This document shows, piece after piece, positions 1-9,493 of a stretch of 64,000 nt of DNA. Each line of letters opens with the position of its first letter. Position 1 is the stretch's first letter. A model generated the notes under the pieces. It had not been told where the DNA came from, did not search any database, and saw only the letters and a program-made list of their open reading frames with translations. The stretch lies in NCBI RefSeq assembly GCF_004123145.1, contig NZ_SDKC01000002.1:62001-126000 (forward strand), written 5' to 3'. The DNA comes from Blautia faecicola. GTDB lineage: Bacteria; Bacillota; Clostridia; Lachnospirales; Lachnospiraceae. Position numbers and translations under genes: made by a program.

Positions 1-3000
1 TCTATAGTATCACCATCCCCAAAAACAATACGGTAAGTGATGGTATCACCATCTGTGTTTTCTTCAAGGAACGTCACATCTGATACTTTTCCATCTTTCA
101 GATCCGATAATGCATACTCCTGTACTTCTCCGTCAATGCCAATAGAGAGTACCAGCAATTTTTCCTCGTAGGAATGCTCGGTAATCTGTACTGTGGCAGT
201 TCTCTTCCTGTTAAAGTAGCTTCCGTTTTTTACATCATTATTGTCATAGGAAACCAGAACTTTTGGTGCATCGGTATCAATCTTCAGATTTTTTTCTACT
301 GAAGAAGTATTTCCGGCGTAGTCAGTAGCTGTCACACGTATGGTAACATGATCGCTGTGATTCAAAGCTGCACTTACTGTCGCACTTTTGCTTGTCGATT
401 TCACCCTTGCTGTTTTATCCTCAAACCGGTATGTCTCGCTTTGTGTTACCTCTTCGTCTTTTACTACTTCATAAGTGACTTCCTTAAGTCCGGCATAGGT
501 GCCATTAGAGACCATATCTGTAACCGTAAAAGTAAATGCTACATCACTGTTAAAAAGTGCATCCGTTTTTTCAGTATCCAGCATGATCTCTGGTTTTTCG
601 GTAGCTGTCTTATCAATGATGATACCGTCATTGGCGTTGATATAGGTACTATTTCCGGCTTTATCCGTAATCTTTAAATAAACAATACTCTGACTTTCGC
701 TATCGATCCATAAACTTCCTGGCCATTTTTTCCATACATCTAAAGCAAAAGTTTCTGCATCCGGGATTTCAAACTCTCCATGTGCATCTATATCCGGAAC
801 ATACAGATAGTATGCTACGGTATCGATTCCGGAAGTTGTATCTACTGCTGCCTGGTCGACTGTCACCTTATCTTTTCCAATGTACTGAAAACTGGCAGTC
901 GTATTTTTTTTCGTATAGTTGCTGCTTGTCTTACCATTCTGTATCAGAAGACTTCCGGTTGGAGCAGTCTGATCCACCGTAAAACGCTTATCCGCTACGG
1001 TCGTCATATTTCCAGCTTTATCTGTCATTTTTATGGATACCAGATAATTTGCGTCTCCGGTAAAAACCGGAAGGTTATAGCTTCCATTTACTTTCTGCTG
1101 GTTAAGTCCTTCTTCCGTTAGCACTTTTTGGAGTTCTTTGACATCGTAAGCTTCTACGACATTACCAGCTGCATCTGTCTGGGATACTTCCACTTCTACA
1201 CCGGCAGTATCATAATTTCTCTCTTCAATGTTTATCGACGCCTGCACCTGCTGGTTTATATACAGTTCCTGATCGGATACTGCAAGTTCTTTTCCATCTG
1301 CTGTCTGGAAGGTTAATGAAGCTTTTACTGGAACCTTATCAATTGTAAAAGCTGCACCGGCTCTGGTTTCTTCGGTAAAGTTCACCGGACGGGAAGGATT
1401 TCCTGCTGTATCAGTAAGCGATACATCAAAGGTGTAATCATGATCGGTCGTCTTTTTTTCTCCAAATCTTAATACATAAGTGTCCTTCTTCCGGTCTTTC
1501 TTTACAAGTGTCACGCCATCTGCCAGATTTTTTTCAATATCGGAAATGGTGTAGTTCTGCACGATCCCATCGATACCGATGCAAAAACTGAGATTCCTTT
1601 CTTCGTAAGAACGTTCCGTGATTTGAACGGTCGCGGTTCTTTCTTTATTAAAATAGCTTTCGTTTTTTACATTGTTGTTATCATAGGACACAAGGACTTG
1701 GGGTGCATCTGTATCGATATGGATCTGATACTCTTGAAAAGCCTGGTTGCCTATCCGGTCTTGTGCCTGTATCCTTACCTTTACACCGGAAACATTCCAA
1801 TCTTTTGAAATACGGCATGGCAGGATAACAGACTTTCCAAGTTCCTCCCGGTTTGAAGGATTTACATTGTCTGTCCCTACAAGTGCATTGATCTCTTCTT
1901 GCGTTAACTGAAAGGAGTCTGTGTAAACGGTACTTTCCGTTTCTTTTGGATCCTGTGTTTTACCATCTGCAGTTACTGAAACTATGATCTGTGACAGACC
2001 ACTTACGGCCTTTGAAAGATCGGATACCTCCAGTTCATAGTCAACATCTGTAGCATAAGATTCGCCTTCGCTAAGACCACGGACTGCAATGTTCGGTGCT
2101 TGTGTATCCTTGACAAATCCCCAGGCATGATAGGAAGTATTTCCCACTCGGTCTTGTGCCTTTGCCAGTACCACATAATAGCCGTCGTCTTGTACCTTGT
2201 CTAAATCGAAAGCTTCCCCACTCTTCCATTCTGTGGTAGCAAGTTCCTCGGCTTTTTCTTTTAATGTTTTTCCGTCTTCTTGTGCATCATATGCAAGAAC
2301 GGTATAAAAGGACTGGCCCATTCCGCTAACGATATCCTCGTAAGTTCCTGCCATGGACGGATTTTCAGATCCGACCAGCGTTGTAAAGTTAAGATCTTCT
2401 CCTGTTTGTTCTCCAAGAGGACTACTCTCCTCTCCATTCATCTTTACTGTCGGTCCATCTGCATCGACTGCCAGTACATCTTTAGGAATAACGTTATCCT
2501 GTTCTCCCTCCTCTTTCGGGTCTGCATCCGTTCTTGTTTTCGGATCTTTGCTATTATACAAGTAGAAAGTTCCAGTAAGGGAGCCACTGTTTTCCGTGCC
2601 TGTTACGGTATCGGAATACTCTCCATTGATCTTAATGGCTACAGAATCATACGGACCATCCTCTTTTACCTGATAGGTCACATAACCGTCCCTGGAAAGA
2701 TAGGTTGTGTTTTTATCTGTATAACTTCCACTTTTACTTTTTTCTTTGATCTCAATTTTATCCCAGAGCGCAGCATCGTCGGTTGTCGTTTCCGTGGTGA
2801 TGCTTAAAGACGGATCCGTGCCTGTCTGAAACTGGAAATTTCCACTTAAATCCGGATTAAAAGAAAGATGAATCATTCCTTCATAAGTTCCTACGGTATA
2901 GGAAGTATCTGTGATTTTTTCATCATCCACCTGTATCTTTGCAGCATTCAACATAGATGCAGTGACTTCCTTCTGTGTAGATTCCGGAAGGTTGCTTTCT

Positions 3001-4022
3001 GCGTGCAGAAGTTCTTTTAATCGCTCCTTACTAAAGAAAGTGTCATAGGAACCTCTTTTTAACTTGTACCAGTCCAAGGAACCATACACAACGGATACCT
3101 TATCAAAAGTTACATTTACCGGACACGTCTGGATATCCATTTTTACAGTTGCGCCACTTTCCTCAAAGGAGGCGGTATATTTCTCATTATCTAGCATCTG
3201 GATACCTGTTACTGCAGCATCGTAGGAACCAGTATCGGCAGCGGGTGCAGTGGCCAGAGCCGTCACGGAAAGGGTGTCTCCTTTCTCCAAAAGCTTTGAA
3301 GTGACACAGCCGTTAACTGTTCTTTGTGTTGTTCCATCATAGGTAAATGCTACCGGTTCAAATACAACGTCCTCTTTTGTCAATGTCCCAAGGTCTTTCT
3401 TTTCAACAATTACCTGGATATCCCCTTCTATTCCCACATATGTATCGGTTTCCGGAAGTGTCACATGGACCATGGCTGTTCCAGCTTTTAAAGGAGCGAG
3501 CTGATCATCCACCAGAGAGAGTACGGATTCTCCTTCTGATATATAATAGGTAGGAACTCCTTCATAATCTTCCGGAAGTACTAGATATTCCTTCAGACTC
3601 ATTGCTACATCTCCATAAGTAAGCGTTAATGGTGCTGAATCCAAATCCGGCAGTTTATCTTTTGTAGTCAGCTGCACAGTGAGCGCATGCTCAACACCGT
3701 CAAAAGTTCCAGTATATTTTTTGTATCCAGATTCCTGAAGGGTATAGTAATAAGTTGTACCCTCCATTATTCCTGTTTCTGGCGTAAATACCAACGTATT
3801 TTCCTTTGCAGTGACCGCTCCGTTCAGGATGCTCTTTCCATCTGGATCTGTACTGATCGTGAGTTCATATGATTCCGGTATTACCTTGTTTCCTCCATCC
3901 TCGGTCAGGATAAAGGTAATACCTGTATTCGGCATCGCCCATACAAAGTTTTGTACCGGCACAATGGTAAAAACCATCAGGATACTTAAAAACATGGCGA
4001 GCATTCGTTTGATACGTTCCAA
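1..4022 (-). CDS. Large secreted repeat (Ig-like) surface protein, partial
   Basis: The frame is open from a TTG start (AAAGGAGG seven bases upstream) to the window edge, about 1340 residues, so the C-terminus is missing. The N-terminus is a clear signal peptide: basic ERIKR, a hydrophobic stretch LAMFLSILMVFTIVPV, then a likely cleavage after VWA. The remainder is Thr/Asp-rich and modular, with phrases such as DKAGNxT, IDTDAPxVLVSYDNN and RTATVQITExSYEE. One module of about 50 residues occurs twice (near 1560-1720 and 120-290 of the window), typical of tandem Ig-like or CNA-type extracellular domains. It is the last visible gene of the FHA/phosphatase/kinase operon, only three bases after the preceding gene. 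Likely a cell-surface adhesin or stalk; the anchor (LPXTG or other) would lie outside the window. The module family name is not certain. Confidence 0.8.
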   Translation of the reverse strand, partial: MERIKRMLAMFLSILMVFTIVPVQNFVWAMPNTGITFILTEDGGNKVIPESYELTISTDPDGKSILNGAVTAKENTLVFTPETGIMEGTTYYYTLQESGYKKYTGTFDGVEHALTVQLTTKDKLPDLDSAPLTLTYGDVAMSLKEYLVLPEDYEGVPTYYISEGESVLSLVDDQLAPLKAGTAMVHVTLPETDTYVGIEGDIQVIVEKKDLGTLTKEDVVFEPVAFTYDGTTQRTVNGCVTSKLLEKGDTLSVTALATAPAADTGSYDAAVTGIQMLDNEKYTASFEESGATVKMDIQTCPVNVTFDKVSVVYGSLDWYKLKRGSYDTFFSKERLKELLHAESNLPESTQKEVTASMLNAAKIQVDDEKITDTSYTVGTYEGMIHLSFNPDLSGNFQFQTGTDPSLSITTETTTDDAALWDKIEIKEKSKSGSYTDKNTTYLSRDGYVTYQVKEDGPYDSVAIKINGEYSDTVTGTENSGSLTGTFYLYNSKDPKTRTDADPKEEGEQDNVIPKDVLAVDADGPTVKMNGEESSPLGEQTGEDLNFTTLVGSENPSMAGTYEDIVSGMGQSFYTVLAYDAQEDGKTLKEKAEELATTEWKSGEAFDLDKVQDDGYYVVLAKAQDRVGNTSYHAWGFVKDTQAPNIAVRGLSEGESYATDVDYELEVSDLSKAVSGLSQIIVSVTADGKTQDPKETESTVYTDSFQLTQEEINALVGTDNVNPSNREELGKSVILPCRISKDWNVSGVKVRIQAQDRIGNQAFQEYQIHIDTDAPQVLVSYDNNNVKNESYFNKERTATVQITERSYEERNLSFCIGIDGIVQNYTISDIEKNLADGVTLVKKDRKKDTYVLRFGEKKTTDHDYTFDVSLTDTAGNPSRPVNFTEETRAGAAFTIDKVPVKASLTFQTADGKELAVSDQELYINQQVQASINIEERNYDTAGVEVEVSQTDAAGNVVEAYDVKELQKVLTEEGLNQQKVNGSYNLPVFTGDANYLVSIKMTDKAGNMTTVADKRFTVDQTAPTGSLLIQNGKTSSNYTKKNTTASFQYIGKDKVTVDQAAVDTTSGIDTVAYYLYVPDIDAHGEFEIPDAETFALDVWKKWPGSLWIDSESQSIVYLKITDKAGNSTYINANDGIIIDKTATEKPEIMLDTEKTDALFNSDVAFTFTVTDMVSNGTYAGLKEVTYEVVKDEEVTQSETYRFEDKTARVKSTSKSATVSAALNHSDHVTIRVTATDYAGNTSSVEKNLKIDTDAPKVLVSYDNNDVKNGSYFNRKRTATVQITEHSYEEKLLVLSIGIDGEVQEYALSDLKDGKVSDVTFLEENTDGDTITYRIVFGDGDTI

Positions 4023-4025
4023 ACT

Positions 4026-4466
4026 TTATTCCTCCTTTGTTTTTTCATCATGTGTATACAGAATTATTTCTATAATCGTAAACTGTTTCTGCTTCACGGG
4101 ATTTTTTAAGGCCGTTGTTTCATCTCCGTCGGTTCCCTTTTCAGTCTGATCATGTTCATCTAAGACGGCTTCCTTTTCTTTCTTTGTTTTTGCCGTTAAT
4201 GGCTGTGTATGGGATTCCCCAGCTTTTTCTGTACTCTTCTGTCGCTTTTTATGATCAGCTTTTTGCTTTCTTTCGGATCTCTTTTCTCCTGCGTTTCCTT
4301 TTACCCCCAGGTTTTGTCGTCTTTTTCTCCATACTTCCCTGACGCCGGAAAACCCGCCGTTTGCACTAATCAATAGCAAGATTGCTACAATGACCAGCAA
4401 GATTCCCAGTACGGCCAGCACCAAAGAGATATTCTGTAAAAGCTGAGCTTTCTGCGCATCTGACAT
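4026..4466 (-). CDS. Small single-pass membrane protein with long basic/acidic tail
   Basis: Starts at the ATG six bases after GGAGGG; an ATG two codons earlier overlaps the kinase stop but would sit directly on the ribosome site. 146 residues: a short N-terminus, one hydrophobic segment (about 15-37, VLAVLGILLVIVAILLLI), then a Lys/Arg/Glu-rich, low-complexity cytoplasmic or extracellular tail rich in KKRQK, KTKKEKE and EHDQTEKGTDGDE, ending in KEE. No enzyme motif is visible. The tail contains several Thr residues in acidic surroundings that could be substrates of the kinase encoded immediately upstream, but that is inference. Translationally coupled to both neighbours, which implies a stoichiometric role in the same membrane complex. 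Confidence 0.7.
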   Translation of the reverse strand: MSDAQKAQLLQNISLVLAVLGILLVIVAILLLISANGGFSGVREVWRKRRQNLGVKGNAGEKRSERKQKADHKKRQKSTEKAGESHTQPLTAKTKKEKEAVLDEHDQTEKGTDGDETTALKNPVKQKQFTIIEIILYTHDEKTKEE

Positions 4467-4468
4467 AT

Positions 4469-6163
4469 TCATCCCTCCTGTCCTTCGTAGGCAATCTTTA
4501 TGGATTCTGTTGCACCATCCATATTTGTCTGGATCGCATCGATTATAGACTGATACGTTTCCTGGTCCTGGATTGTAAAATCGTTGGCAAGATGTGTTGT
4601 GATCTCATCCATTTTTTCTAACAACTGCTGCTTCTCGATCCCGGCTTTTTTAAAGTCTATCGCATGCATCCGGATCTGATAGCTAAGCTCTTGGTAGGTA
4701 ACGCAGGCTGTCTTGGCATTATCTATGGCAACGATATCATCTTGGGTTAATGCATCCAGATCATTCCAGTAGTCAGCATAGGATACTACCGTATCCCCGG
4801 CCAGATTGGCTTTTCCTAACTGATTATAATATCCGGCGATCTTTGCCAGGCGTTTTGCACGCTCTTTCTGTTCCTTCGAAAGATTTTTGCTTTCTGCCGC
4901 TGTTTCCAACCAGGAATGCGACATGGCTTTATTTCCTGTACCTTCATAATAATAGTAATAAGCGATACCTGCTTCATAAGAAAAAATATCATACTCTGGC
5001 CTTGTCTGAAGCACCTGTTCATTCATCGTCTTGCCATTTCCGTAAGTGTTCAGGATTTTCGTCAGCGCATCTGCCTCCTCTTTTCCCAGAACATCATCCT
5101 TTAAAAAAACTTTTTCTAAAACCTCCTGGTAAGCCTCCAGTCTTTCCGGCTGCAGATTGATCGCCTGCTCATACATCTCGATTTGTTTTTCATCAGATGT
5201 TGCCAACTGTGCGTTTCGGATCATCATCTCATAACCGGAATTGCGTTTTCGAACAGCCTCCCGGTTCACGAATAAACTCCCCAGAAGGAAAAACAGCCCG
5301 ATTGCCAGAAAAATCACACCGGTTGTCATTTTTTTCTTTTTTGCCTGTTTCCGATCTTCATCCAGTTCCCGGTAATGTTCTAATGCATATTTCAGGTCAC
5401 TTGCGTTCTGGTATCGTTTCTGCGGATTGGCCTGTGTGCAGGTAAGGATGATCTGTTCCAGTCCGGAAGACAAGGATGCATTCCAGTGTCGGATCGGATA
5501 AATATCATAGGGCGGCTGTCCGGGGTTGTGCCCGGTAAGTAGATGATACATGGTCACACCCAGGTTATAGATGTCAGTGCGTTCGTCGGTCTGTCCAAGG
5601 ACACCTTCATACTGTTCCGGAGCTGCATATCCCCTAGAACCAAGAGCTGTGGTATCGTTTTCCTGGTTTGGTTTGTATTCTCTTGCTGATCCGAAGTCGA
5701 TCAGCGCGATATCTCCATTCGGCTTCAGCATGATATTTGCCGGCTTCGTGTCTCTGTAAATGATCTTTGGTGTCAGGCTATGAAGATAGATAAACACATC
5801 ACATAGCTGAAGTGCCCACTTTACCACATCTTCCTGGGACTGTGGCCCTTGTGTGAGGATCACTTCTTTCAGTGTCACGCCTTCCACATAATCCATAAGA
5901 ATGTAGTACATGTCATTTTCTTCCAGGACGTCTACGATACTTGGTATATTTGGATGATGCAGCTTCTTTAGCATCTCAGCATCCGCGATCAATCCGTTTT
6001 TATATGCTCCTTGTTTGCCTTCTCCTTTTTTAGGGATTTCCTTTGCAGCCCACTGCTTACCGGCCCGCTCGTTAAGCACTAGGTACACATGACCGCTCCC
6101 ACCCCTTCCAACGTCATGCAGGACGCGATACCGATCCCCCAGTAAGGAACCTATTTTTAACAT
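4469..6163 (-). CDS. Membrane Ser/Thr protein kinase with TPR-like extracellular tail
   Basis: Hanks-type kinase of 564 residues. Visible motifs: glycine loop VGRGGSGHVY (18-27), catalytic Lys41 in AAKEI, catalytic loop YRDTKPAN (136-143; the usual H of HRD is Y), DFG at 156-158, and the P+1/APE segment GSRGYAAPEQ (176-184). A transmembrane helix follows at about 281-299. The C-terminal 260 residues are helical and contain a TPR-like unit (ASDEKQIEMYEQAINLQPE). No PASTA repeats are present, unlike PknB/PrkC. RBS is AGAGGAG. It sits between the PP2C phosphatase and the surface protein, so the operon carries both writer and eraser of phosphothreonine plus an FHA reader. Confidence 0.93.
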   Translation of the reverse strand: MLKIGSLLGDRYRVLHDVGRGGSGHVYLVLNERAGKQWAAKEIPKKGEGKQGAYKNGLIADAEMLKKLHHPNIPSIVDVLEENDMYYILMDYVEGVTLKEVILTQGPQSQEDVVKWALQLCDVFIYLHSLTPKIIYRDTKPANIMLKPNGDIALIDFGSAREYKPNQENDTTALGSRGYAAPEQYEGVLGQTDERTDIYNLGVTMYHLLTGHNPGQPPYDIYPIRHWNASLSSGLEQIILTCTQANPQKRYQNASDLKYALEHYRELDEDRKQAKKKKMTTGVIFLAIGLFFLLGSLFVNREAVRKRNSGYEMMIRNAQLATSDEKQIEMYEQAINLQPERLEAYQEVLEKVFLKDDVLGKEEADALTKILNTYGNGKTMNEQVLQTRPEYDIFSYEAGIAYYYYYEGTGNKAMSHSWLETAAESKNLSKEQKERAKRLAKIAGYYNQLGKANLAGDTVVSYADYWNDLDALTQDDIVAIDNAKTACVTYQELSYQIRMHAIDFKKAGIEKQQLLEKMDEITTHLANDFTIQDQETYQSIIDAIQTNMDGATESIKIAYEGQEG

Positions 6164-6194
6164 TTCTTTCTCCTCTGTTTCCTCAAAAAACTAT

Positions 6195-6986
6195 CTATGA
6201 AAACCTGCTTTGTTTTTCCACCTGTATTAAGAGCGAGGAAATATTATCCCGTTCTTTTCGTGTTTTTAAAAGACTGGTTAATCGTATCAGTTCCTTTTCC
6301 ATCTGCTGCTTGGTCATTGTCTGTTCCCTGCAGCATACTTCCCGTAACTCTGTTATGCTGACCTTATGTCTGAAACCATCACTGCACAATAAGAACCTGT
6401 CTCCATCTGTATAGGTTCCATGTCCATATACCGGTATGATATGATCGGTAGCACCCACGCATTGCAGAAGCACACTTCTTTGTGGATGAGTTTCCATTTC
6501 CTCCTTCGTGATCTTTCCAGCTTCATACTGCATCTGTACAACGGTCTGATCTTTGGTGAGCTGCAAAAGCTGATTATTTTGAGTTTTATAGATTCTCGAA
6601 TCGCCTACGTTAGCGGTATAATATGTCCCACCTGCACAAAGAAGTGCGCAGATTGTTGTGCCACTTTCTGCCACGGCTTCCTTTGCAATCTTTTTTCCCG
6701 TCTGTCTGATCATGAAATCATACTGTACACGGAAGGTATCAAAAGATATCATGCTCCCACTTTTACAGATGGATGCAGCCAGTGAATTTTCAAACCACTC
6801 TCCGATTGCCCGCGTCATTATGGCACTGGCGATTTCTCCCTGGGAAAGTCCTCCCATTCCATCACAAACTGCTGCAAGAAGAATCTGTCCGATATCTGTT
6901 TCGGCAATCTCTATAAGAAGGGAATCCTGGTTAATCTTTTTTACAACTCCCACATCCGTGTGGGCTGCGACTGTGTATTTATGCAT
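6195..6986 (-). CDS. PP2C-family Ser/Thr protein phosphatase
   Basis: 263 residues with the order of motifs of bacterial PP2C/PrpC enzymes: HTDVGVVKKINQDS (residues 9-22, metal-ligand D21), AVCDGMGGLSQGE (39-51, D42), ANVGDSRIY (about 125-133) and LLCSDGF (near 200), followed by the C-terminal RDNISSLLIQ (metal-binding Asp). It is a soluble cytoplasmic enzyme expected to dephosphorylate targets of the neighbouring kinase. The RBS is weak (GAGGG, ten bases upstream) and lies directly behind the stop of the 57-residue membrane protein, so translation is probably coupled. Confidence 0.93.
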   Translation of the reverse strand: MHKYTVAAHTDVGVVKKINQDSLLIEIAETDIGQILLAAVCDGMGGLSQGEIASAIMTRAIGEWFENSLAASICKSGSMISFDTFRVQYDFMIRQTGKKIAKEAVAESGTTICALLCAGGTYYTANVGDSRIYKTQNNQLLQLTKDQTVVQMQYEAGKITKEEMETHPQRSVLLQCVGATDHIIPVYGHGTYTDGDRFLLCSDGFRHKVSITELREVCCREQTMTKQQMEKELIRLTSLLKTRKERDNISSLLIQVEKQSRFS

Positions 6987-6995
6987 GTTTCCCTC

Positions 6996-7169
6996 TTACT
7001 CCTCTTTTTTTTCAGTGGCTCCAGAAATACCATTTTTCGTGCGATACTGTCCACTATCTGTCCATCCAGTTTTTCGATCTGAAATCTTCCTTGCTGATAT
7101 ACAGCATGTCAAAACCACCCCTGCTACTAAACCAATAATAAGTGCCATAAGAACGATAAACCAATTCAT
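6996..7169 (-). CDS. 57-residue single-pass membrane protein
   Basis: Short gene between the FHA and PP2C genes. ATG is preceded by AGGAGG at a spacing of ten. The product has an N-terminal hydrophobic helix (MNWFIVLMALIIGLVAGVVL) followed by a basic and polar tail ending in KKEE. Its position, coupling on both sides and own ribosome site support it as real. Function unknown; probably a small subunit or tether of the same membrane signalling complex. Confidence 0.65.
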   Translation of the reverse strand: MNWFIVLMALIIGLVAGVVLTCCISARKISDRKTGWTDSGQYRTKNGISGATEKKEE

Positions 7170-7184
7170 ATATTTTTCTGCCTC

Positions 7185-8897
7185 CTACTCATTGATATGT
7201 ATCATGAATTTAACATCTGAAATCTGGATCCAGTCCTGATCTGAAATCCTGGTCGGAACATTTGCTTCCAGTCTTATTCCATTGACCAGGGTTCCGTTTA
7301 ACGAACCTAGATCCATAACATAGAAATCTGTGCCGTCATATTGAATCTTACAGTGTCTGCGGCTTACGGTTGAATTTCCAGTGATACAGAAGGCAACTTT
7401 TTTTCGTTCTTTTCCTATAACAAAATCCGTTCTGCTGATATCAATCCGTTCTCCCTGTTCGTCTTCCAGGTAAGCCTCTGGTAGTTCCTGTTTTAATACA
7501 GCCGTTTCATCAGCCCCGGCATTACCTAAAACAGACGTTCCTTCTTCCCCGTCATCGTCTTGTCCTGCTGCACTTTGTCTTGCCAGTTCTCCGCCATACC
7601 CTGCAACCGGAATTCCTTCGCTCTCTTTATCTTGTTTGGTTTTTCGTTTTTCCTTCTTTGGTTTCTTTTCCTTCACCTTTCTTTTTTTATCTTCATTCTG
7701 TTCTGCCCTACTTTTCTTTCCTGTGGCAAACAGTGCGCTGATACCCACTAGCACTACTACAAAGACAGCAACGCCACCATACTGTATAATCTGCTTTTTC
7801 GTAGGCGCACTTCTCTTTATCTGTTCGACTTCTTTTAATCCGTCTTTTGCTTCATTCAATGCATTTCCGGCATTTGTGATATCACCATAAGTTGCGTTAA
7901 CATCTGAAAGCACTTGCTCTGCATTAACAATTGCATGCTGAAATGTCCCTACACTTTCCTCTGAATATCCTGACGTATCAATGTTTCTAGCTCTCGTTAC
8001 TGCCAATTCCAGTTTGTCCAGAGCATCTGTCAGTTTTTCGTTATCTTCTTCCTTTTCTGGTCCATACGTTACAAAGTTCTGGATCTGGTTCCCGCTGACT
8101 ACGGTGGCTTCCATTTCCTCTACCTGCAGTACCATGCCACAGATCTTGCCGGAACTTCCATATATGGTTCCGCCTACATATCCAAGGTCTAACATCTCCG
8201 TTCCATGATACACATTATCTGTTATGGCTTCTTTAGATAAATCCTGTTTGATTCCTTCCGCCTTGGTTCCGGATGCCTCCCCGTTTAAAAGACTTAGTTC
8301 GGTGCTCTCCAGTTCATCCGAGGAGAACCCAGTGAGTGTCATACTGCTTTCGTATCCATCGGAAAATTCTGCGCTTCCTGCATTCAGGCTTTCCTGCGAA
8401 TTTAATAGGGTAAGACCGATTGCTTCATCTGTATAGGAATAAGCGCATTCCTTATATGCACCATCCGAAGTGACTGCATACAATACAAAAGATTTTTTTA
8501 CCGTTTCATAATTATTCAGATCCACACCGACACGGGAATACACGGATTTCTTTCCCTTTGCCAGATTTTCATATGTGGAGTCATCGGTTGCCAATCCCAG
8601 GCTTGCCGGAATGATGATTGTTTTATCATCCACGATCAATCCACTTCCAGATTGCCATACATCCAACGAACCATCTGAAAATCGGTACGCCAAAAAAATT
8701 CTGACGTTTTGCTGCTCACTTCCTACCTGTTTTTCCTCTTTCTTTTCACTATCTTTTTGCTGCGTTTCTTCTATATTAGTAGTGTCCTCAAGATCAACTG
8801 CCTGTTCTTGGTTTTGTGCTTTTATTATTACCGGGGTTCCTGCTTGTATGATACAGGCAGCAGCCACAGCGATAACTAAATATTTTTTGACTTTCAT
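7185..8897 (-). CDS. Membrane-spanning FHA-domain protein with degenerate trypsin-like ectodomain
   Basis: 570 residues: signal peptide (1-28, VIAVAAACIIQAG), an extracellular part with a trypsin-like beginning (SGSGLIVDDKTIIIPASLGL, 83-102) and a late segment GGTIYGSSGKICGMVLQ (242-258) that corresponds to the GNSGGP region of HtrA-type proteases but lacks that consensus, so it is probably inactive. A helical FIVAR-like stretch is at 285-360, a transmembrane helix at 372-391, a Lys-rich linker, and a C-terminal cytoplasmic FHA domain at 487-568 with SRRH (512-515) and GSLNGT (531-536). Two linker threonines in GTSVLG (T454) and DETAVL (T465) look like kinase sites that an FHA could bind. It heads the operon, 44 bases downstream of a TGGCATACT box. 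Confidence 0.88.
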   Translation of the reverse strand: MKVKKYLVIAVAAACIIQAGTPVIIKAQNQEQAVDLEDTTNIEETQQKDSEKKEEKQVGSEQQNVRIFLAYRFSDGSLDVWQSGSGLIVDDKTIIIPASLGLATDDSTYENLAKGKKSVYSRVGVDLNNYETVKKSFVLYAVTSDGAYKECAYSYTDEAIGLTLLNSQESLNAGSAEFSDGYESSMTLTGFSSDELESTELSLLNGEASGTKAEGIKQDLSKEAITDNVYHGTEMLDLGYVGGTIYGSSGKICGMVLQVEEMEATVVSGNQIQNFVTYGPEKEEDNEKLTDALDKLELAVTRARNIDTSGYSEESVGTFQHAIVNAEQVLSDVNATYGDITNAGNALNEAKDGLKEVEQIKRSAPTKKQIIQYGGVAVFVVVLVGISALFATGKKSRAEQNEDKKRKVKEKKPKKEKRKTKQDKESEGIPVAGYGGELARQSAAGQDDDGEEGTSVLGNAGADETAVLKQELPEAYLEDEQGERIDISRTDFVIGKERKKVAFCITGNSTVSRRHCKIQYDGTDFYVMDLGSLNGTLVNGIRLEANVPTRISDQDWIQISDVKFMIHINE

Positions 8898-8940
8898 AAG
8901 ATGTCCTTCCTAAAAAAATTGTAACTGTCCGTCATATAAT

Positions 8941-8949
8941 AGTATGCCA
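8941..8949 (-). promoter_or_regulatory. TGGCATACT promoter box (FHA/PP2C/kinase operon)
   Basis: Exact TGGCATACT on the minus strand followed by ATTATAT, 44 bases before the FHA start codon. No TTGACA-like -35 is seen at the usual distance. Member of the window-wide box family described in the findings. Confidence 0.65.
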
Positions 8950-9009
8950 AAGTATATAGCGGTTTTCTGCGTAAAATAACGATATTTCACAATTTTTTGA
9001 CAGCATTTT

Positions 9010-9468
9010 TTATCGTCCGAACTCCGCAGCTCCCTTTTCTACTTCTCGTGTTACTCTTCTCATGAAATTTTTTGGAGCATTGATGGTTCCTTGTACTATA
9101 TTTCGTTTCAAGATTGCTGCAATTCCATTCGGACTTGTCTGCTTTCCATTCATATAATAGTTTGCCAGTTCATCCTTATCATTCTTTGCATTTGCTTCTG
9201 CCGTATCAAGCGTTGCAGGTACAATTTTTATCTCCTGCCTCTCTCCATTCTTATCCGTCCACGAAAGAACAGTTGTCTCGTTCTTCTCTACGGCCTCATC
9301 ACGTAGTTTTTTTACCGCCTCTTCTGTGATTTTTGCCAGTTGCTTATCTGTCATGTGCGCCAGCTCACGTTCTGATTTTCCAGTGGCCTCGGACAGAGTA
9401 TATTCGTTCACTTTTCTATTTGCTTTTTCCATCAAGTCATCTAATGATGTTCTTTCTTCAACTGCCAT
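9010..9468 (-). CDS. Uncharacterised protein with SLDDLMEKA N-terminus
   Basis: 152 residues, RBS AGAGGAAT. The start is RTSLDDLMEKANRKVNEY, which parallels RPSLDELMQKAATPSTQ at the start of the next gene upstream (9714-10682). The middle part is charged and probably helical (GKSERELAHMTDKQLAKI); the C-terminus is basic (APKNFMRRVTREVEKG). No membrane segment, no enzymatic motif. The shared N-terminal motif suggests a common targeting or docking signal. Same strand as the preceding gene and probably the same transcript. Function unknown. Confidence 0.7.
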   Translation of the reverse strand: MAVEERTSLDDLMEKANRKVNEYTLSEATGKSERELAHMTDKQLAKITEEAVKKLRDEAVEKNETTVLSWTDKNGERQEIKIVPATLDTAEANAKNDKDELANYYMNGKQTSPNGIAAILKRNIVQGTINAPKNFMRRVTREVEKGAAEFGR

Positions 9469-9493
9469 TTGTTATTCCTCTTTTCGTTACGAA

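Noticed and set aside
348-3872. Several plus-strand frames of 60-175 codons
   Set aside because: All are shadows of the large minus-strand surface-protein gene, which has a signal peptide, ribosome site and continuous frame.
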